From DATILI01 sp035476635 (lineage in GTDB: Bacteria > Pseudomonadota > Gammaproteobacteria > Burkholderiales > Burkholderiaceae_C), in contig DATILI010000174.1 in assembly GCA_035476635.1 (NCBI GenBank), positions 1 to 30,058 on the forward strand: a stretch of DNA of 30,058 bases, in the 5' to 3' direction. The position numbers and the translations under genes are program-made. Under the pieces are notes generated by a model that worked only from the letters and a program-made list of their open reading frames with translations, did no database searches and had not been told where the DNA came from. Of this stretch, positions 1 to 7,909 are shown in pieces; position 1 is the first letter of the stretch; each line of letters starts with the position of its first letter.

Positions 1-525
1 GGGCGGCAGCCGGATCGGCGCATCTACGTCGATTCCACGAGCACGGTCGCCGGGCCGACCTGGCCCAATGGCTGCCATATCAGCGAGGTCGAGCTGGATC
101 CGGCCACCGGCCTGGTCGAGGTGGTGGCGTATGCCTCGGTCAACGACGTGGGCCGGGTGGTCAATCCGATGATCGTGCGCGGGCAGCTCGACGGCGGCGC
201 CGTGCAGGGCATCGGCCAGGCCTTGTGCGAACAGGTCGTCTACGACCGCGAAACCGGCCAGCCGCTGACCGGCAGCCTGATGGACTACGCCGCGCCACGC
301 GCCGACATCATCGGCGGCTTCAAGACCGAAATGGATGAATCCACGCCCTGCCTCAACAACGCGCTGGGCGTGAAAGGCGTGGGCGAGCTCGGCACCATCG
401 GCGCCACGCCCACGGTGGTCAACGCCGTGGCTGACGCCTTGGCACGTAGCGGGTTGGCCGACCGTGCACCGCTATTGCAGATGCCACTCACGCCTGCGCG
501 GATGTGGCAGTTGCTGCAGGGCTAG
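1..525 (+). CDS. Molybdopterin-binding subunit of a xanthine dehydrogenase-family hydroxylase (3' end only)
   Basis: The frame is open from base 1, so the gene starts upstream of the window; about 174 C-terminal residues are visible. They match the last part of the large, molybdenum-cofactor-binding subunit of the xanthine dehydrogenase / aldehyde oxidase / CO dehydrogenase family. Family-typical stretches are NDVGRVVNP, GGAVQGIGQAL and GVGELGTIGATPTVVNAV. The glutamate of GVGE (codon 385-387) corresponds to the catalytic base in this family. Such subunits work with a 2Fe-2S subunit, and often a FAD subunit, to hydroxylate N-heterocycles or aldehydes. The substrate cannot be told from this fragment. 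It ends 5 bp before the convergent SDR gene. Family assignment is firm; the exact enzyme is unknown. Confidence 0.93.
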   Translation, partial: GRQPDRRIYVDSTSTVAGPTWPNGCHISEVELDPATGLVEVVAYASVNDVGRVVNPMIVRGQLDGGAVQGIGQALCEQVVYDRETGQPLTGSLMDYAAPRADIIGGFKTEMDESTPCLNNALGVKGVGELGTIGATPTVVNAVADALARSGLADRAPLLQMPLTPARMWQLLQG

Positions 526-530
526 CCAGT

Positions 531-1358
531 TCAGCCGTGGTCGGTGACGAACTGGTTGAACCACGGGCGCAGCCCACCGAGGGTGAACCCGCCGTCGACC
601 AGCAGACTCTGTCCCGTCACAAACCTGGCTTCATCGGAAAGAAGCCATACCACTGCGTCGGCGACTTCTTCGGATTGACCAATGCGTTGCAACGGCGTGT
701 GTTGGAGGAAGGGCCTTGCAAGCTTTTCGCTTGCCAGCACGCCACTGGCCATCGGCGTGGCAATGATGCCGGGGCTCACGTTGTTGACACGTATCTGGTC
801 GGCGCCGACTTCCAGCGCTACGGTTCGCACCATCGCATCCAACGATGCCTTGCTGCCCGCATAGGCGGCAAGGCCTGGCATGGACCCATGGGCTGTCCAT
901 GACGAGGTGTTGACGATGGCCCCCGCCGTCCCCTTTTTCCGCATGGCGGCGATCTCATACTTCAGGCAGGCAAACACGCCTCGCGAGTTGGTTGCCATGA
1001 CCTTGTCGAAGTCAGCGAGCGTCATGTCTTGAAGGGGCTGGAAGGCACCGAGAATCCCGGCGTTGTTCCAGGCCATGTGCAATTCACCGAACGTCGCAAT
1101 GGTCTTCTCCACCAGCGCCTCGACTTGGGCCCCATCGGCCACGTCTGTCGGAATGGCTATGGCAGTGCCGCCCTGCTGGTTGACCAGCTGAACAACCTGG
1201 TCGAGTTCGCTGCTGCGGCGACCTGCGACGACCACATTGGCCCCTTCGCGTCCGAAGCGCAACGCTGCCGCCCTTCCCATGCCTGTGCCGCCTCCGGTAA
1301 TCAGTACGGTGCGTCCTGCAAAGCGCTTGGTCTGGGAAGAGGAAGTGGTGGCGGTCAT
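531..1358 (-). CDS. Short-chain dehydrogenase/reductase (SDR family oxidoreductase)
   Basis: This 275-residue protein is a classical NAD(P)-dependent SDR. It shows the Rossmann cofactor motif TGGGTGMG (residues 21-28), NNAG (98-101), the catalytic serine region in NTSSW (150-154) and the YAGSK active site (Tyr166, Lys170). The C-terminal VTGQSLLVDGG is typical of the glucose-1-dehydrogenase / FabG-like branch. The arginine pair in AGRR after the second strand suggests NADP(H) preference, an inference. Length is normal for the family plus a short N-terminal extension. It is transcribed away from the LysR gene starting at 1460, which is its likely regulator. The substrate is not predictable from sequence. 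Confidence 0.92.
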   Translation of the reverse strand: MTATTSSSQTKRFAGRTVLITGGGTGMGRAAALRFGREGANVVVAGRRSSELDQVVQLVNQQGGTAIAIPTDVADGAQVEALVEKTIATFGELHMAWNNAGILGAFQPLQDMTLADFDKVMATNSRGVFACLKYEIAAMRKKGTAGAIVNTSSWTAHGSMPGLAAYAGSKASLDAMVRTVALEVGADQIRVNNVSPGIIATPMASGVLASEKLARPFLQHTPLQRIGQSEEVADAVVWLLSDEARFVTGQSLLVDGGFTLGGLRPWFNQFVTDHG

Positions 1359-1459
1359 TCGAGAAAATCCATGTCAGTTGATGATGTATGCATTGTTATT
1401 AGAAAGTTTTGAGAGATAAACTGGTAAAAAATTGATTGAGTTGAAAGCTCGGGTGGCGA
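1359..1459. promoter_or_regulatory. Divergent SDR/LysR promoter region
   Basis: This 101-bp AT-rich gap separates the diverging SDR and LysR start codons and must hold both promoters. On the + strand a possible sigma-70 promoter is TTGTTA (1393-1398), an 18-bp spacer and TAAACT (1417-1422), each hexamer matching consensus at four of six bases. A GGGTGG-like ribosome site lies just before the LysR ATG. No clean T-N11-A palindrome was found. Confidence 0.35.
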
Positions 1460-2344
1460 ATGGACTTGTTGGAAAGCATGCGGGTTTACGTGATTGCCGT
1501 TGAGAAGGGGAGCTTGACCGCGGCTGCTGCCACATGCGGCATGTCTGCGACGATGGCTGGAAACCACCTGCGGGCGCTGGAAACGCGCCTGGGGGCCCGC
1601 TTGCTCAACCGGACGACCCGAAGGCAACACCTCACTGTCTTCGGTGAGGACTACTACGTTCGCTGCAAGGAGATCCTGCGTCTGGTATCGGAGACGCAGG
1701 CCCAAGCCCAGAACCTGCAGGTGGCGCCGGCCGGGACGCTTCGGATCACGGCGCCGGTCTCGTTCGGCACCGAGGCACTCATCCCGGCGTTGTCAATCTA
1801 CCTGGAGCGCTACCCCGATGTCCGTGTCGATGTGGCACTGTCTGACCGGGTCGTGGATCTCATGGAAGAAGGTTTCGAGGCAGCGATCCGTATCGGGCAC
1901 TTGCCCGACTCCGCACTGGTCGCACGGCCCCTGGCCCCGTATCGGCTGATGATTTGTGCATCGCCCGCGTACCTGGCGCGCCGAGGAACCCCGGACCGAC
2001 CGAGCGATTTGACGCAGCATGAATGCCTGTCCTTTAGCCCTGCCGCCTTGACGAATTGGCGGTTGCAGAACCACGAGGGTGACAGTCGCGTTCCAGTGTC
2101 CGGTCGACTGAACGTCAACCATGGCCAAGCGCTTCGCGTCGCGGCGTTGAACGCAATGGGCATCGTGCTGCAACCTTCGATATTGCTTCAAGACGATGTC
2201 AGCGCGGGGCGGCTTGTCCAGCTGCTTCCTTCCTACGAACTTCCCAGCAGGCCGATGAGCGTCGTCTTCTTGCCCGACCGCTATCGTTCCCCCAAGCTGC
2301 GCAGCTTTGTGGACTTCATGGTCGAGCGGTTCCCCGGCGCTTAG
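1460..2344 (+). CDS. LysR-family transcriptional regulator
   Basis: This 294-residue protein has the N-terminal winged helix-turn-helix of LysR regulators (residues about 1-60: LTAAAATCGMSATMAGNHLRALETRLG). A periplasmic-binding-protein-like effector domain follows (about 88-290), with GTLRITAPVSFG at its start, as in the large AaeR/DmlR-like subgroup. The start at 1460 is preceded by a plausible ribosome site. It diverges from the SDR gene, the usual arrangement for a LysR regulator and its target. Its stop overlaps by 4 bp the stop of the convergent oxidoreductase. The inducer is unknown. Confidence 0.93.
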   Translation: MDLLESMRVYVIAVEKGSLTAAAATCGMSATMAGNHLRALETRLGARLLNRTTRRQHLTVFGEDYYVRCKEILRLVSETQAQAQNLQVAPAGTLRITAPVSFGTEALIPALSIYLERYPDVRVDVALSDRVVDLMEEGFEAAIRIGHLPDSALVARPLAPYRLMICASPAYLARRGTPDRPSDLTQHECLSFSPAALTNWRLQNHEGDSRVPVSGRLNVNHGQALRVAALNAMGIVLQPSILLQDDVSAGRLVQLLPSYELPSRPMSVVFLPDRYRSPKLRSFVDFMVERFPGA

Positions 2345-2889
2345 CCAACCAGAAACGTAACCGCCCCATCGGTCGCCTGCGCATCGGCCTGCACCGCCTG
2401 CGGCGGCCCGCCCTTGCCCCAGAGCGCGCCGCCCCAGGGCATGGAGAGGAACTGTGCGCACAGTTGGACCGAATCGATCATCGGCTGCGCCTTGGCGCGG
2501 TCGCCGCTGGTGGTCACCAGGCGCAGCGTCTTTTTCGCCATCTCTTCCTTGAAGGGCAGGCCGGGCACGCGCATCCAGGCGCTCCAATGGTCGATATAGG
2601 TCTTCAGCGGCGACGGGATGCTGTACCAATAGACCGGCGCGACGAACACGATGTCGGTGGCGGCCATGGTGGCGTCCAGCAGGATCTTCATGTCGCCCTC
2701 GGGCGCGGGGTACTGCCCCGTGGTGTGGCGCTGGTCCACGAACGGCGGCAGATGCAGGCGCGCGAGCTGGTGCCAGGTTTGCTGCGTGCCGGCTGGCAAT
2801 GCCGCTGCCGCCTGGCGTGCCAGCCACTCGGTATTGCCGATATGTCCGGGTTCACGGGTCGAAGTAACGATAAACAGGAAATGCTTCAC
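2341..2889 (-). CDS. NAD(P)H-dependent oxidoreductase, flavodoxin-like fold
   Basis: This 182-residue protein resembles the Flavodoxin_2 / NQO1-like family of FMN- or FAD-dependent quinone or nitro reductases. The N-terminus (MKHFLFIVTSTREPGHIGNT) forms the flavin phosphate loop. The segment VAPVYWYSIPSPLKTYID is the family's flavin-contact motif, with the P-x-Y...P-x-x-L-K-x-x-I-D pattern. The start codon is GTG (CAC at 2887-2889 on the + strand), preceded by an AGGA ribosome site about nine bases upstream. The gene diverges from the caspase-MORN gene and converges on the LysR gene. The physiological electron acceptor is unknown. Confidence 0.88.
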   Translation of the reverse strand: MKHFLFIVTSTREPGHIGNTEWLARQAAAALPAGTQQTWHQLARLHLPPFVDQRHTTGQYPAPEGDMKILLDATMAATDIVFVAPVYWYSIPSPLKTYIDHWSAWMRVPGLPFKEEMAKKTLRLVTTSGDRAKAQPMIDSVQLCAQFLSMPWGGALWGKGGPPQAVQADAQATDGAVTFLVG

Positions 2890-2945
2890 AGTGCGGACAT
2901 CCTAGGGCATTGCAACGTCATACCATCGGTGTAACATTTTGTGTG

Positions 2946-2965
2946 GCGTCGAGCAGACGCGACGC
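2946..2965. repeat. Perfect inverted repeat just upstream of the caspase-MORN start
   Basis: GCGTCG (2946-2951), an 8-base spacer and CGACGC (2960-2965) form a 6-bp GC-rich stem. It ends 8 bases before the ATG at 2974, where a ribosome site would lie, and no good Shine-Dalgarno is visible. It could be a translation-restraining hairpin or an operator. If translation instead begins at GTG 2941, the repeat is inside the coding region. Confidence 0.35.
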
Positions 2966-2973
2966 TACCGTCA

Positions 2974-4827
2974 ATGAGCATACCGAAACTCCTCATCGCG
3001 CCACCGCTGTTCGCGGCGGTCTTCAGCTTTTTCTGCTTTTTCTCGCCGCTCGCGGGGGCGCAAGCCATGGCCGAGCACAGGCTCGCATTGGTGATCGGCA
3101 ATGCCAGCTACCGCAATTCGCCGCTGGTGAATCCGGTCAACGATGCGCGGCTCATGGAGGCCGCCCTGCGCGAAGCCGGTTTCGATGTGATCAAGGCCGA
3201 GAACGCAAGCCTGCGCGACATGCGGCGCCTGCTGCGCGATTTTGGCGACCGGCTCAAGCAGCGCGGCGGCGTGGGCCTTTTCTACTTTGCCGGCCACGGC
3301 TTGCAGGTGCGTGGCGAAAACTACCTGGTGTCGGTGGATTCCGATATCCGCAACGAAGACGAGGTGGCGGACGATGCGCTGAATGCCCAACTCGTGCTGG
3401 AAAAAATGCAATCTGCCGGCAACCGGGTGAACGTGGTCATTCTTGACGCCTGCCGCAACAACCCGTTCGCCGTGCGCAGCCGCTCTGCCGTGCTCGGGCT
3501 GGCCACCATGCATGCGCCCTCGGGTTCCATCATTGCCTATTCCACGGCACCGGGTTCGGTGGCGTCGGACGGCGGCGGCCAGAATGGCCTCTATACCCAG
3601 CACCTGGCACGCGTGATCCCGCAGGCCGGCGTGCCGATCGAGGAGGCTTTCAAGATGGTCCGCGCAGCAGTCCGGCGCGAAAGCAACAATCAGCAGGTTC
3701 CCTGGGAGAACACGGCGCTCGAGGGGCAGTTCTACTTCAAGCCCGCAGCGGGGGAAGTGGTGGCCGCGCTGGGTCGGCCCGACTCGCTGCCGCCGCCGGT
3801 TGTCCTCGGCCCCAGCAGCCGCGAAATCGCCTATTGGGAAAACGTCAAGAACAGCGGCTCCGTGCAGGAGCTGCAGAGCTATTTGGAGCGTTTCCCGAAC
3901 GGCGAATTCGCCGCCATCGCCAGGTCGCGCATCGCCAGCATGCCCAAATCGCAAGGCATGGACAGCGCCGCCCTCACGGCCCGCCCGGCGCCGGCGATTG
4001 CGCAGGCGACCGCGCCGATCCCGATCCCGATCCCGACGGTCGCACCTGCCGCTGGATCGGCCGACGCCGCCGCGGTCGCATCGGCGGCGCCTGTGCAAGA
4101 CCGCGAAATCGTCGCCGGAACGACGCGCTTCATTGGCAAGTTCGTTCAAGACGCGGGTGGCAAGACCTGGTCGGGCAGCGGCAAGGTGCTCTGGGCCAAC
4201 GGTGACCAGTTCGAAGGGACGCTGGAGAAGGGCAAACGCGAGGGGACAGGCCGCTTCAGCTGGAGCAATGGCCAGTACTACGAAGGCGCATGGCTGGATG
4301 ATCGCCCGAACGGCAGCGGCACGTTGCGGTTCCCGGATGGCAACCAGTTCGAAGGTACGGTGGTCAACGGCCAACCCGAGGGGCAGGGCCGCATGCGCTA
4401 TGCCTCGGAAGACACCTATGTTGGCCAGCTCAGCCAGGGGTTGCCGCACGGCCGCGGCGTCTACACCTGGAAGAGCGGCCAGCGTTTCGATGGCGATTGG
4501 CAAAAGGGGGCGCCGCAGGGTAGCGGCAATATGCAGTTTGCCAATGGCAATCAATACCAGGGCGGCATTGCCAATGGCATACCCCACGGCGCGGGGCGCA
4601 TGGTCTACGCGTCGGGTGACACCTACACCGGCAACTTCAGCGTTGGCGTGCCCGACGGCAACGGCGTCTTTGCCTGGAAGAACGGCGACCAGTACAGCGG
4701 CCAATGGAAGTCCGGCAACAAGGACGGCCAGGGCGTCTTTGTCTGGGGCAATGGCGATCGCTGGGAAGGCGTCTTCAGCAACGACCGCCAGACCGAGCAG
4801 GGCACGCTGACCCGCAAGTCTCCCTGA
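2974..4827 (+). CDS. Exported caspase-like protease with C-terminal MORN repeats
   Basis: The protein has 617 residues from the ATG at 2974. Residues 1-33 form a signal peptide ending in LAGAQA. A caspase-like (peptidase C14) domain covers about 36-255, with the catalytic pair visible as His108 in YFAGHG and Cys160 in LDACRNN. Residues 285-330 (YWENVKNSGSVQELQSYLER region) are a helical segment often found after bacterial caspase domains. A Pro/Ala-rich linker follows. Residues 401-607 are nine MORN repeats of exactly 23 residues (consensus G-x-G-x-x-x-W/Y-x-N-G-D-x-Y-x-G), plus the start of a tenth. MORN repeats generally mediate protein or lipid contacts. An in-frame GTG at 2941 would lengthen the protein by 11 residues but would bury the signal peptide start. 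Family assignment is firm; the biological role is unknown. Confidence 0.9.
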   Translation: MSIPKLLIAPPLFAAVFSFFCFFSPLAGAQAMAEHRLALVIGNASYRNSPLVNPVNDARLMEAALREAGFDVIKAENASLRDMRRLLRDFGDRLKQRGGVGLFYFAGHGLQVRGENYLVSVDSDIRNEDEVADDALNAQLVLEKMQSAGNRVNVVILDACRNNPFAVRSRSAVLGLATMHAPSGSIIAYSTAPGSVASDGGGQNGLYTQHLARVIPQAGVPIEEAFKMVRAAVRRESNNQQVPWENTALEGQFYFKPAAGEVVAALGRPDSLPPPVVLGPSSREIAYWENVKNSGSVQELQSYLERFPNGEFAAIARSRIASMPKSQGMDSAALTARPAPAIAQATAPIPIPIPTVAPAAGSADAAAVASAAPVQDREIVAGTTRFIGKFVQDAGGKTWSGSGKVLWANGDQFEGTLEKGKREGTGRFSWSNGQYYEGAWLDDRPNGSGTLRFPDGNQFEGTVVNGQPEGQGRMRYASEDTYVGQLSQGLPHGRGVYTWKSGQRFDGDWQKGAPQGSGNMQFANGNQYQGGIANGIPHGAGRMVYASGDTYTGNFSVGVPDGNGVFAWKNGDQYSGQWKSGNKDGQGVFVWGNGDRWEGVFSNDRQTEQGTLTRKSP

Positions 4828-4831
4828 GAAA

Positions 4832-6172
4832 TCAGGCGGTGCGCATCCGCAGCGCCTTGGCTGGCGCCGCATCGAATCCGTAGAAGCCGAACGTCCGGCC
4901 CTTGCCCATGTCGGGTACATGGCCGCTGATCAGCTCGGCCATGGCCTTGCCCGAGCCAGCGCCATGCGTCCAGCCCAGGGTGCCGTGCCCGGCGTTGACC
5001 CAGAGTTTGCGGACCTTGGTGCGCCCGATGTAGGGGATGTTGGTGGGTGTGGCGGGGCGCAGCCCGGTCCAGAAATGAGGCTGGCCGCCTTCTTCTTCGG
5101 TGCGTGTGTCGCAAACGCCGGGCAGCACGGCTTCGATGCGCTTGGCCAGCATCTGGCAGCGGGCGCGCGCCAGCGGTGTGTCGAGCGCCAGGCTGTAGCC
5201 GGACAGCTCGATGGTGCCGGCCACGCGCAGGTGGTCGCCCAGGCGGCTCATGGCGCATTTCACTTCATCGTCGATGGTGGAAACAAAGGGCGCGAGTTCG
5301 GGCTTCTTCAGCTTGAAGGTGGCGCTGTAGCCCTTGCCGGGATACAGGCTCAGGTCCACGCCGATGGTGCGCAGGAGCGGCCCGGTGTAGGAGCCGCAGG
5401 CCGCCACGACTTCGTCGCCTTGCAGGCGCTCTTGCGCGCCGGTTGTGCGGTCGCGCACCGTGATGGATTGCAGCGCGCCGCCGGCTTTTTCCAGACGCTC
5501 GATGTCATGGCTGTACAGAAAACGTGCGCCGCGGGCCGCGCAGCGGCGTGCCAGTTCCTGCGTGAAGATGCGCGCGTCACCGCTTTCGTCGCTTGCGGTG
5601 TAGGTTCCGCCAACGATGCGGTGCGCGAAGGATTTGAAGGCCGGCTCGATCTTCAGCAACTCGTCACGGCTGACAACCTGACGGGCGACGCCATACTTTT
5701 GCATCAGCTTGGCCGCGTCGGTGGCCGAATCGAAGGAGCGCTGGTCGGTGTAATAGTGCGCGATGCCACGCTCCAGGCGCTGGTACTCGATGCCGGTGCT
5801 GCGCACCACGTCTTTCAAGGCGTCGTGGCTGTAGGCGCCCAGGGCGACGATCTGCTGGACATTGCGCTCGAAGGCTTCGTCGTTGCACTGGCTCAGGAAT
5901 TGCAAGCCCCAACGCCATTGGTGCCAATCCAGCTGGGGGCGAAACAGCAAGGGGGCATCGTTGCGGAACATCCACTTGAGCATCTTGGCCGGCGCGTCGC
6001 GGTTGGCCCAGGGCTCGCAATAGCTGACCGAGATCTGCGCGGCGTTGGCAAAGCTGGTTTCCAGCGCCGCGTCGGGTTGGCGGTCGACCACGGTGACCTC
6101 ATGCCCGCGTTCGAGCAAATGCCAGGCGGTGCTGACCCCGATAATTCCGGCACCTAGGACGATGACTTTCAT
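4832..6172 (-). CDS. dadA: D-amino acid dehydrogenase
   Basis: This 446-residue flavoprotein oxidises D-amino acids to 2-oxo acids and ammonia and passes electrons to the membrane quinone pool. The FAD dinucleotide motif GAGIIG is at residues 7-12, followed by the DadA-like TAWHLLERGHEVTVVDRQ. Further DadA features are SYCEPWANRDAP, the DAO-type core and the C-terminal HGTLGWTHGAGSGKAMAELI that closes over the flavin. Length fits DadA. No alanine racemase (dadX) lies next to it, so the substrate could be D-alanine or other D-amino acids. It is transcribed divergently from an ArgP-like LysR gene, suggesting control by basic amino acids (inference). Its stop lies 4 bp from the convergent caspase gene. 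Confidence 0.92.
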   Translation of the reverse strand: MKVIVLGAGIIGVSTAWHLLERGHEVTVVDRQPDAALETSFANAAQISVSYCEPWANRDAPAKMLKWMFRNDAPLLFRPQLDWHQWRWGLQFLSQCNDEAFERNVQQIVALGAYSHDALKDVVRSTGIEYQRLERGIAHYYTDQRSFDSATDAAKLMQKYGVARQVVSRDELLKIEPAFKSFAHRIVGGTYTASDESGDARIFTQELARRCAARGARFLYSHDIERLEKAGGALQSITVRDRTTGAQERLQGDEVVAACGSYTGPLLRTIGVDLSLYPGKGYSATFKLKKPELAPFVSTIDDEVKCAMSRLGDHLRVAGTIELSGYSLALDTPLARARCQMLAKRIEAVLPGVCDTRTEEEGGQPHFWTGLRPATPTNIPYIGRTKVRKLWVNAGHGTLGWTHGAGSGKAMAELISGHVPDMGKGRTFGFYGFDAAPAKALRMRTA

Positions 6173-6222
6173 GCGACGCAGTTTGCGTGAAGTTGATTTG
6201 AATTAAAAGCAAAATTAAACTC

Positions 6223-6247
6223 TTAGTGAAAACATCAGTAAAACTAA
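6223..6247. promoter_or_regulatory. Candidate LysR/ArgP operator in the dadA-argP divergent region
   Basis: The 97-bp AT-rich gap between the divergent genes holds TTAGT (6223-6227) and ACTAA (6243-6247) as inverted arms 15 bases apart. Inside it are two direct half-site-like copies, AGTGAAAAC and AGTAAAAC. The arrangement suits a dimeric regulator, but it is not a textbook T-N11-A site. Confidence 0.35.
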
Positions 6248-6269
6248 TATTGGAAGCGGGCCGCAAGTC

Positions 6270-7178
6270 ATGAGCACATTTGATCCCGATGCCCTCGAAT
6301 GCCTGGCCGCGATCGTGGAGGAGGGCGGCTTCGAGCGCGCTGCGCAGCGGCTCAACATCACGCAGTCGGCAGTCTCGCAGCGCCTGCGTGCCCTGGAGGC
6401 GCAGGTCGGGACCGTGCTGATCGTGCGCAGCCGCCCGCTGAAGGCGACGGCGGCGGGGCAGCTGCTGCTCAAGCACACCATGCAGCTGCGGCTGTTGCGG
6501 GCCGACCTGGAGCGCGACATCAAGGAGCTGGCCCCCAGCTCCACCGGCAGCACGCGCGAGGAAGAGCGCATTTCGATCGCCATCAATGCCGACAGCATCG
6601 CCACCTGGGCGCTGCCCGCGCTCAACGCGCTGGCGCGTCAGCGCCTGACCATGGAGATCATTGCCGACGACCAGGACTTCACCCACGAGTGGCTGCGCTC
6701 GGGCCAGGTACTCGGCTGCGTCACCACGCTCAAGCAGGCGCTGCGCGGCTGCAAGGTGGTGCCTCTGGGTGCGATGAACTATGTGGCCGTTGCCGCACCC
6801 GACTATGCGCACGTGCATTGCCCGAAGGGGCTCACGCCGCACAACTTCCGCGATATGCCGTTCATCGCCTTCAACCGCAAGGACGACATGCAAAGCGAGT
6901 TCGTCGGCAAGGCCGTCGGGCTCAAGCGCGTGTCGCTAAGCCAGCTGTTCGTGCCCAGCTCCGAAGGCCAGGTCCGCGCGGTGTTGGCGGGCTGGGGGGT
7001 CAGTGTGGTGCCGCAGTTGCTGGCGCGGGGCCTGCTCGAGCAGGGCCAGCTGGTTAACGTTGCGCCGGCGCATGTCGTGCCGATCCAGCTGTACTGGCAT
7101 TGCTGGAATCTGCAGTCCGAAGTGCTGGATGCCCTGACCGCGGCCTTGACCACGGCCGCAGCCGGGACGCTTGGCTAG
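6270..7178 (+). CDS. argP: ArgP/IciA-like LysR-family regulator
   Basis: This 302-residue LysR protein has the ArgP/LysG signature N-terminus: DPDALECLAAIVEEGGFERA, then ITQSAVSQRLRALEAQVG, and LIVRSRPLKATAAGQLLLKH in place of the usual LF-R sequence. In other proteobacteria ArgP senses lysine and arginine, and its targets include the exporter genes argO/lysE and dap/gdh genes. Here it diverges from dadA rather than from a visible exporter gene. The C-terminal effector domain (about 90-290) has the ArgP-like FVPSSEGQVRAVLAGWGVSVVP. Subfamily assignment is fairly confident; the target is an inference from position. Confidence 0.85.
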   Translation: MSTFDPDALECLAAIVEEGGFERAAQRLNITQSAVSQRLRALEAQVGTVLIVRSRPLKATAAGQLLLKHTMQLRLLRADLERDIKELAPSSTGSTREEERISIAINADSIATWALPALNALARQRLTMEIIADDQDFTHEWLRSGQVLGCVTTLKQALRGCKVVPLGAMNYVAVAAPDYAHVHCPKGLTPHNFRDMPFIAFNRKDDMQSEFVGKAVGLKRVSLSQLFVPSSEGQVRAVLAGWGVSVVPQLLARGLLEQGQLVNVAPAHVVPIQLYWHCWNLQSEVLDALTAALTTAAAGTLG

Positions 7179-7188
7179 CGGCTGCAAC

Positions 7189-7743
7189 TCAGAACGAGTG
7201 ATCGAACAAGGTTTCGCGCAATGCCTGCGCCTTGTCGGGGTCGAACCGGCCCACGGCGCGCGCCAGCACATCGCCGTTGCGGTTGATCACGGCGGCCACC
7301 ATCTGGTCGGTGCTGCCCAGGCCCGCAGCGCGCACGAAAGCATCGCGCTGCGTCACGACGGCCACGACGCTCTCGCGCGAGCGCACATCCGTGTAGCGCT
7401 CGCGCAGATGCTCTTCGAGAGCGTCGCGCTCGGCTGCATTGCCCGGGTCGTTCAGCACCGGCATGCGCACCCAGGGGATGCTGCGGTCGTGGTCGAGCTG
7501 CAGGCCATCGATCCAGCTCTCGACATCGGGACGGTGCTTGGCTGAAAAGCCGATCAGTGCCAGCGTACGCTCCGCCGCGAAGCCGGCGGGCAGGTGGATC
7601 AGTTGCTGGTCGAGACGTTTGGCCACCAGGGTCGGCAGCTTGCCCATGACCAAGGTCTCGCTGGGCGCGGCAATCGCCAGCGACAGGGCGACAAGGACCG
7701 CCGCAACCCAGGCCAGGGTGTTCATCCACACATTGTTCTTCAT
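7189..7743 (-). CDS. Small exported protein, possible thioredoxin-like fold
   Basis: The ATG at 7743 gives a 184-residue protein and follows a strong AGGAGAGG ribosome site, so the longer reading from 7854 is unlikely. Residues about 7-25 (TLAWVAAVLVALSLAIAA) form a signal peptide or membrane anchor. The mature part lacks cysteines. Its ending, RDAFVRAAGLGSTDQMVAAVINRNGDVLARAVGRFD, has the strand-helix-strand look of a thioredoxin-like C-terminal half (compare YtfJ-type proteins), but there is no CxxC. I do not recognise the family securely. It converges on argP and is divergent from the TetR gene. Confidence 0.75.
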   Translation of the reverse strand: MKNNVWMNTLAWVAAVLVALSLAIAAPSETLVMGKLPTLVAKRLDQQLIHLPAGFAAERTLALIGFSAKHRPDVESWIDGLQLDHDRSIPWVRMPVLNDPGNAAERDALEEHLRERYTDVRSRESVVAVVTQRDAFVRAAGLGSTDQMVAAVINRNGDVLARAVGRFDPDKAQALRETLFDHSF

Positions 7744-7879
7744 GGCATGACCTCTCCTGCACAGGAAGATAGGCATTTGCCAAAAGAGTTGCAATCGACG
7801 AAGTGTTGCCATCCGTAAAGATGGGTAAAGGCGTGAAAGCGCCGATGACTCCATAGTTGCAAAATAGCCGACCCATGTT

Positions 7880-7902
7880 TTTTAAGACGCGACAGACTAA
7901 AA
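7880..7902. promoter_or_regulatory. Candidate TetR operator
   Basis: TTTTA (7880-7884) and TAAAA (7898-7902) are inverted arms about 13 bases apart, lying 8 bp before the TetR start codon. The position would fit autoregulation. The palindrome is short and AT-rich, so this is weak. Confidence 0.25.
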
Positions 7903-7909
7903 TTGCGCA

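Noticed and set aside
2941..2973. GTG start giving 11 extra residues on the caspase protein
   Set aside because: It would place charged residues ahead of the signal peptide; the ATG at 2974 gives a normal export signal.
2971..4920. 649-residue minus-strand frame opposite the caspase-MORN gene
   Set aside because: It is a shadow in GC-rich DNA. It has low-complexity Arg/Ala-rich composition, no ribosome site, and no motif, while the plus strand encodes clear domains.
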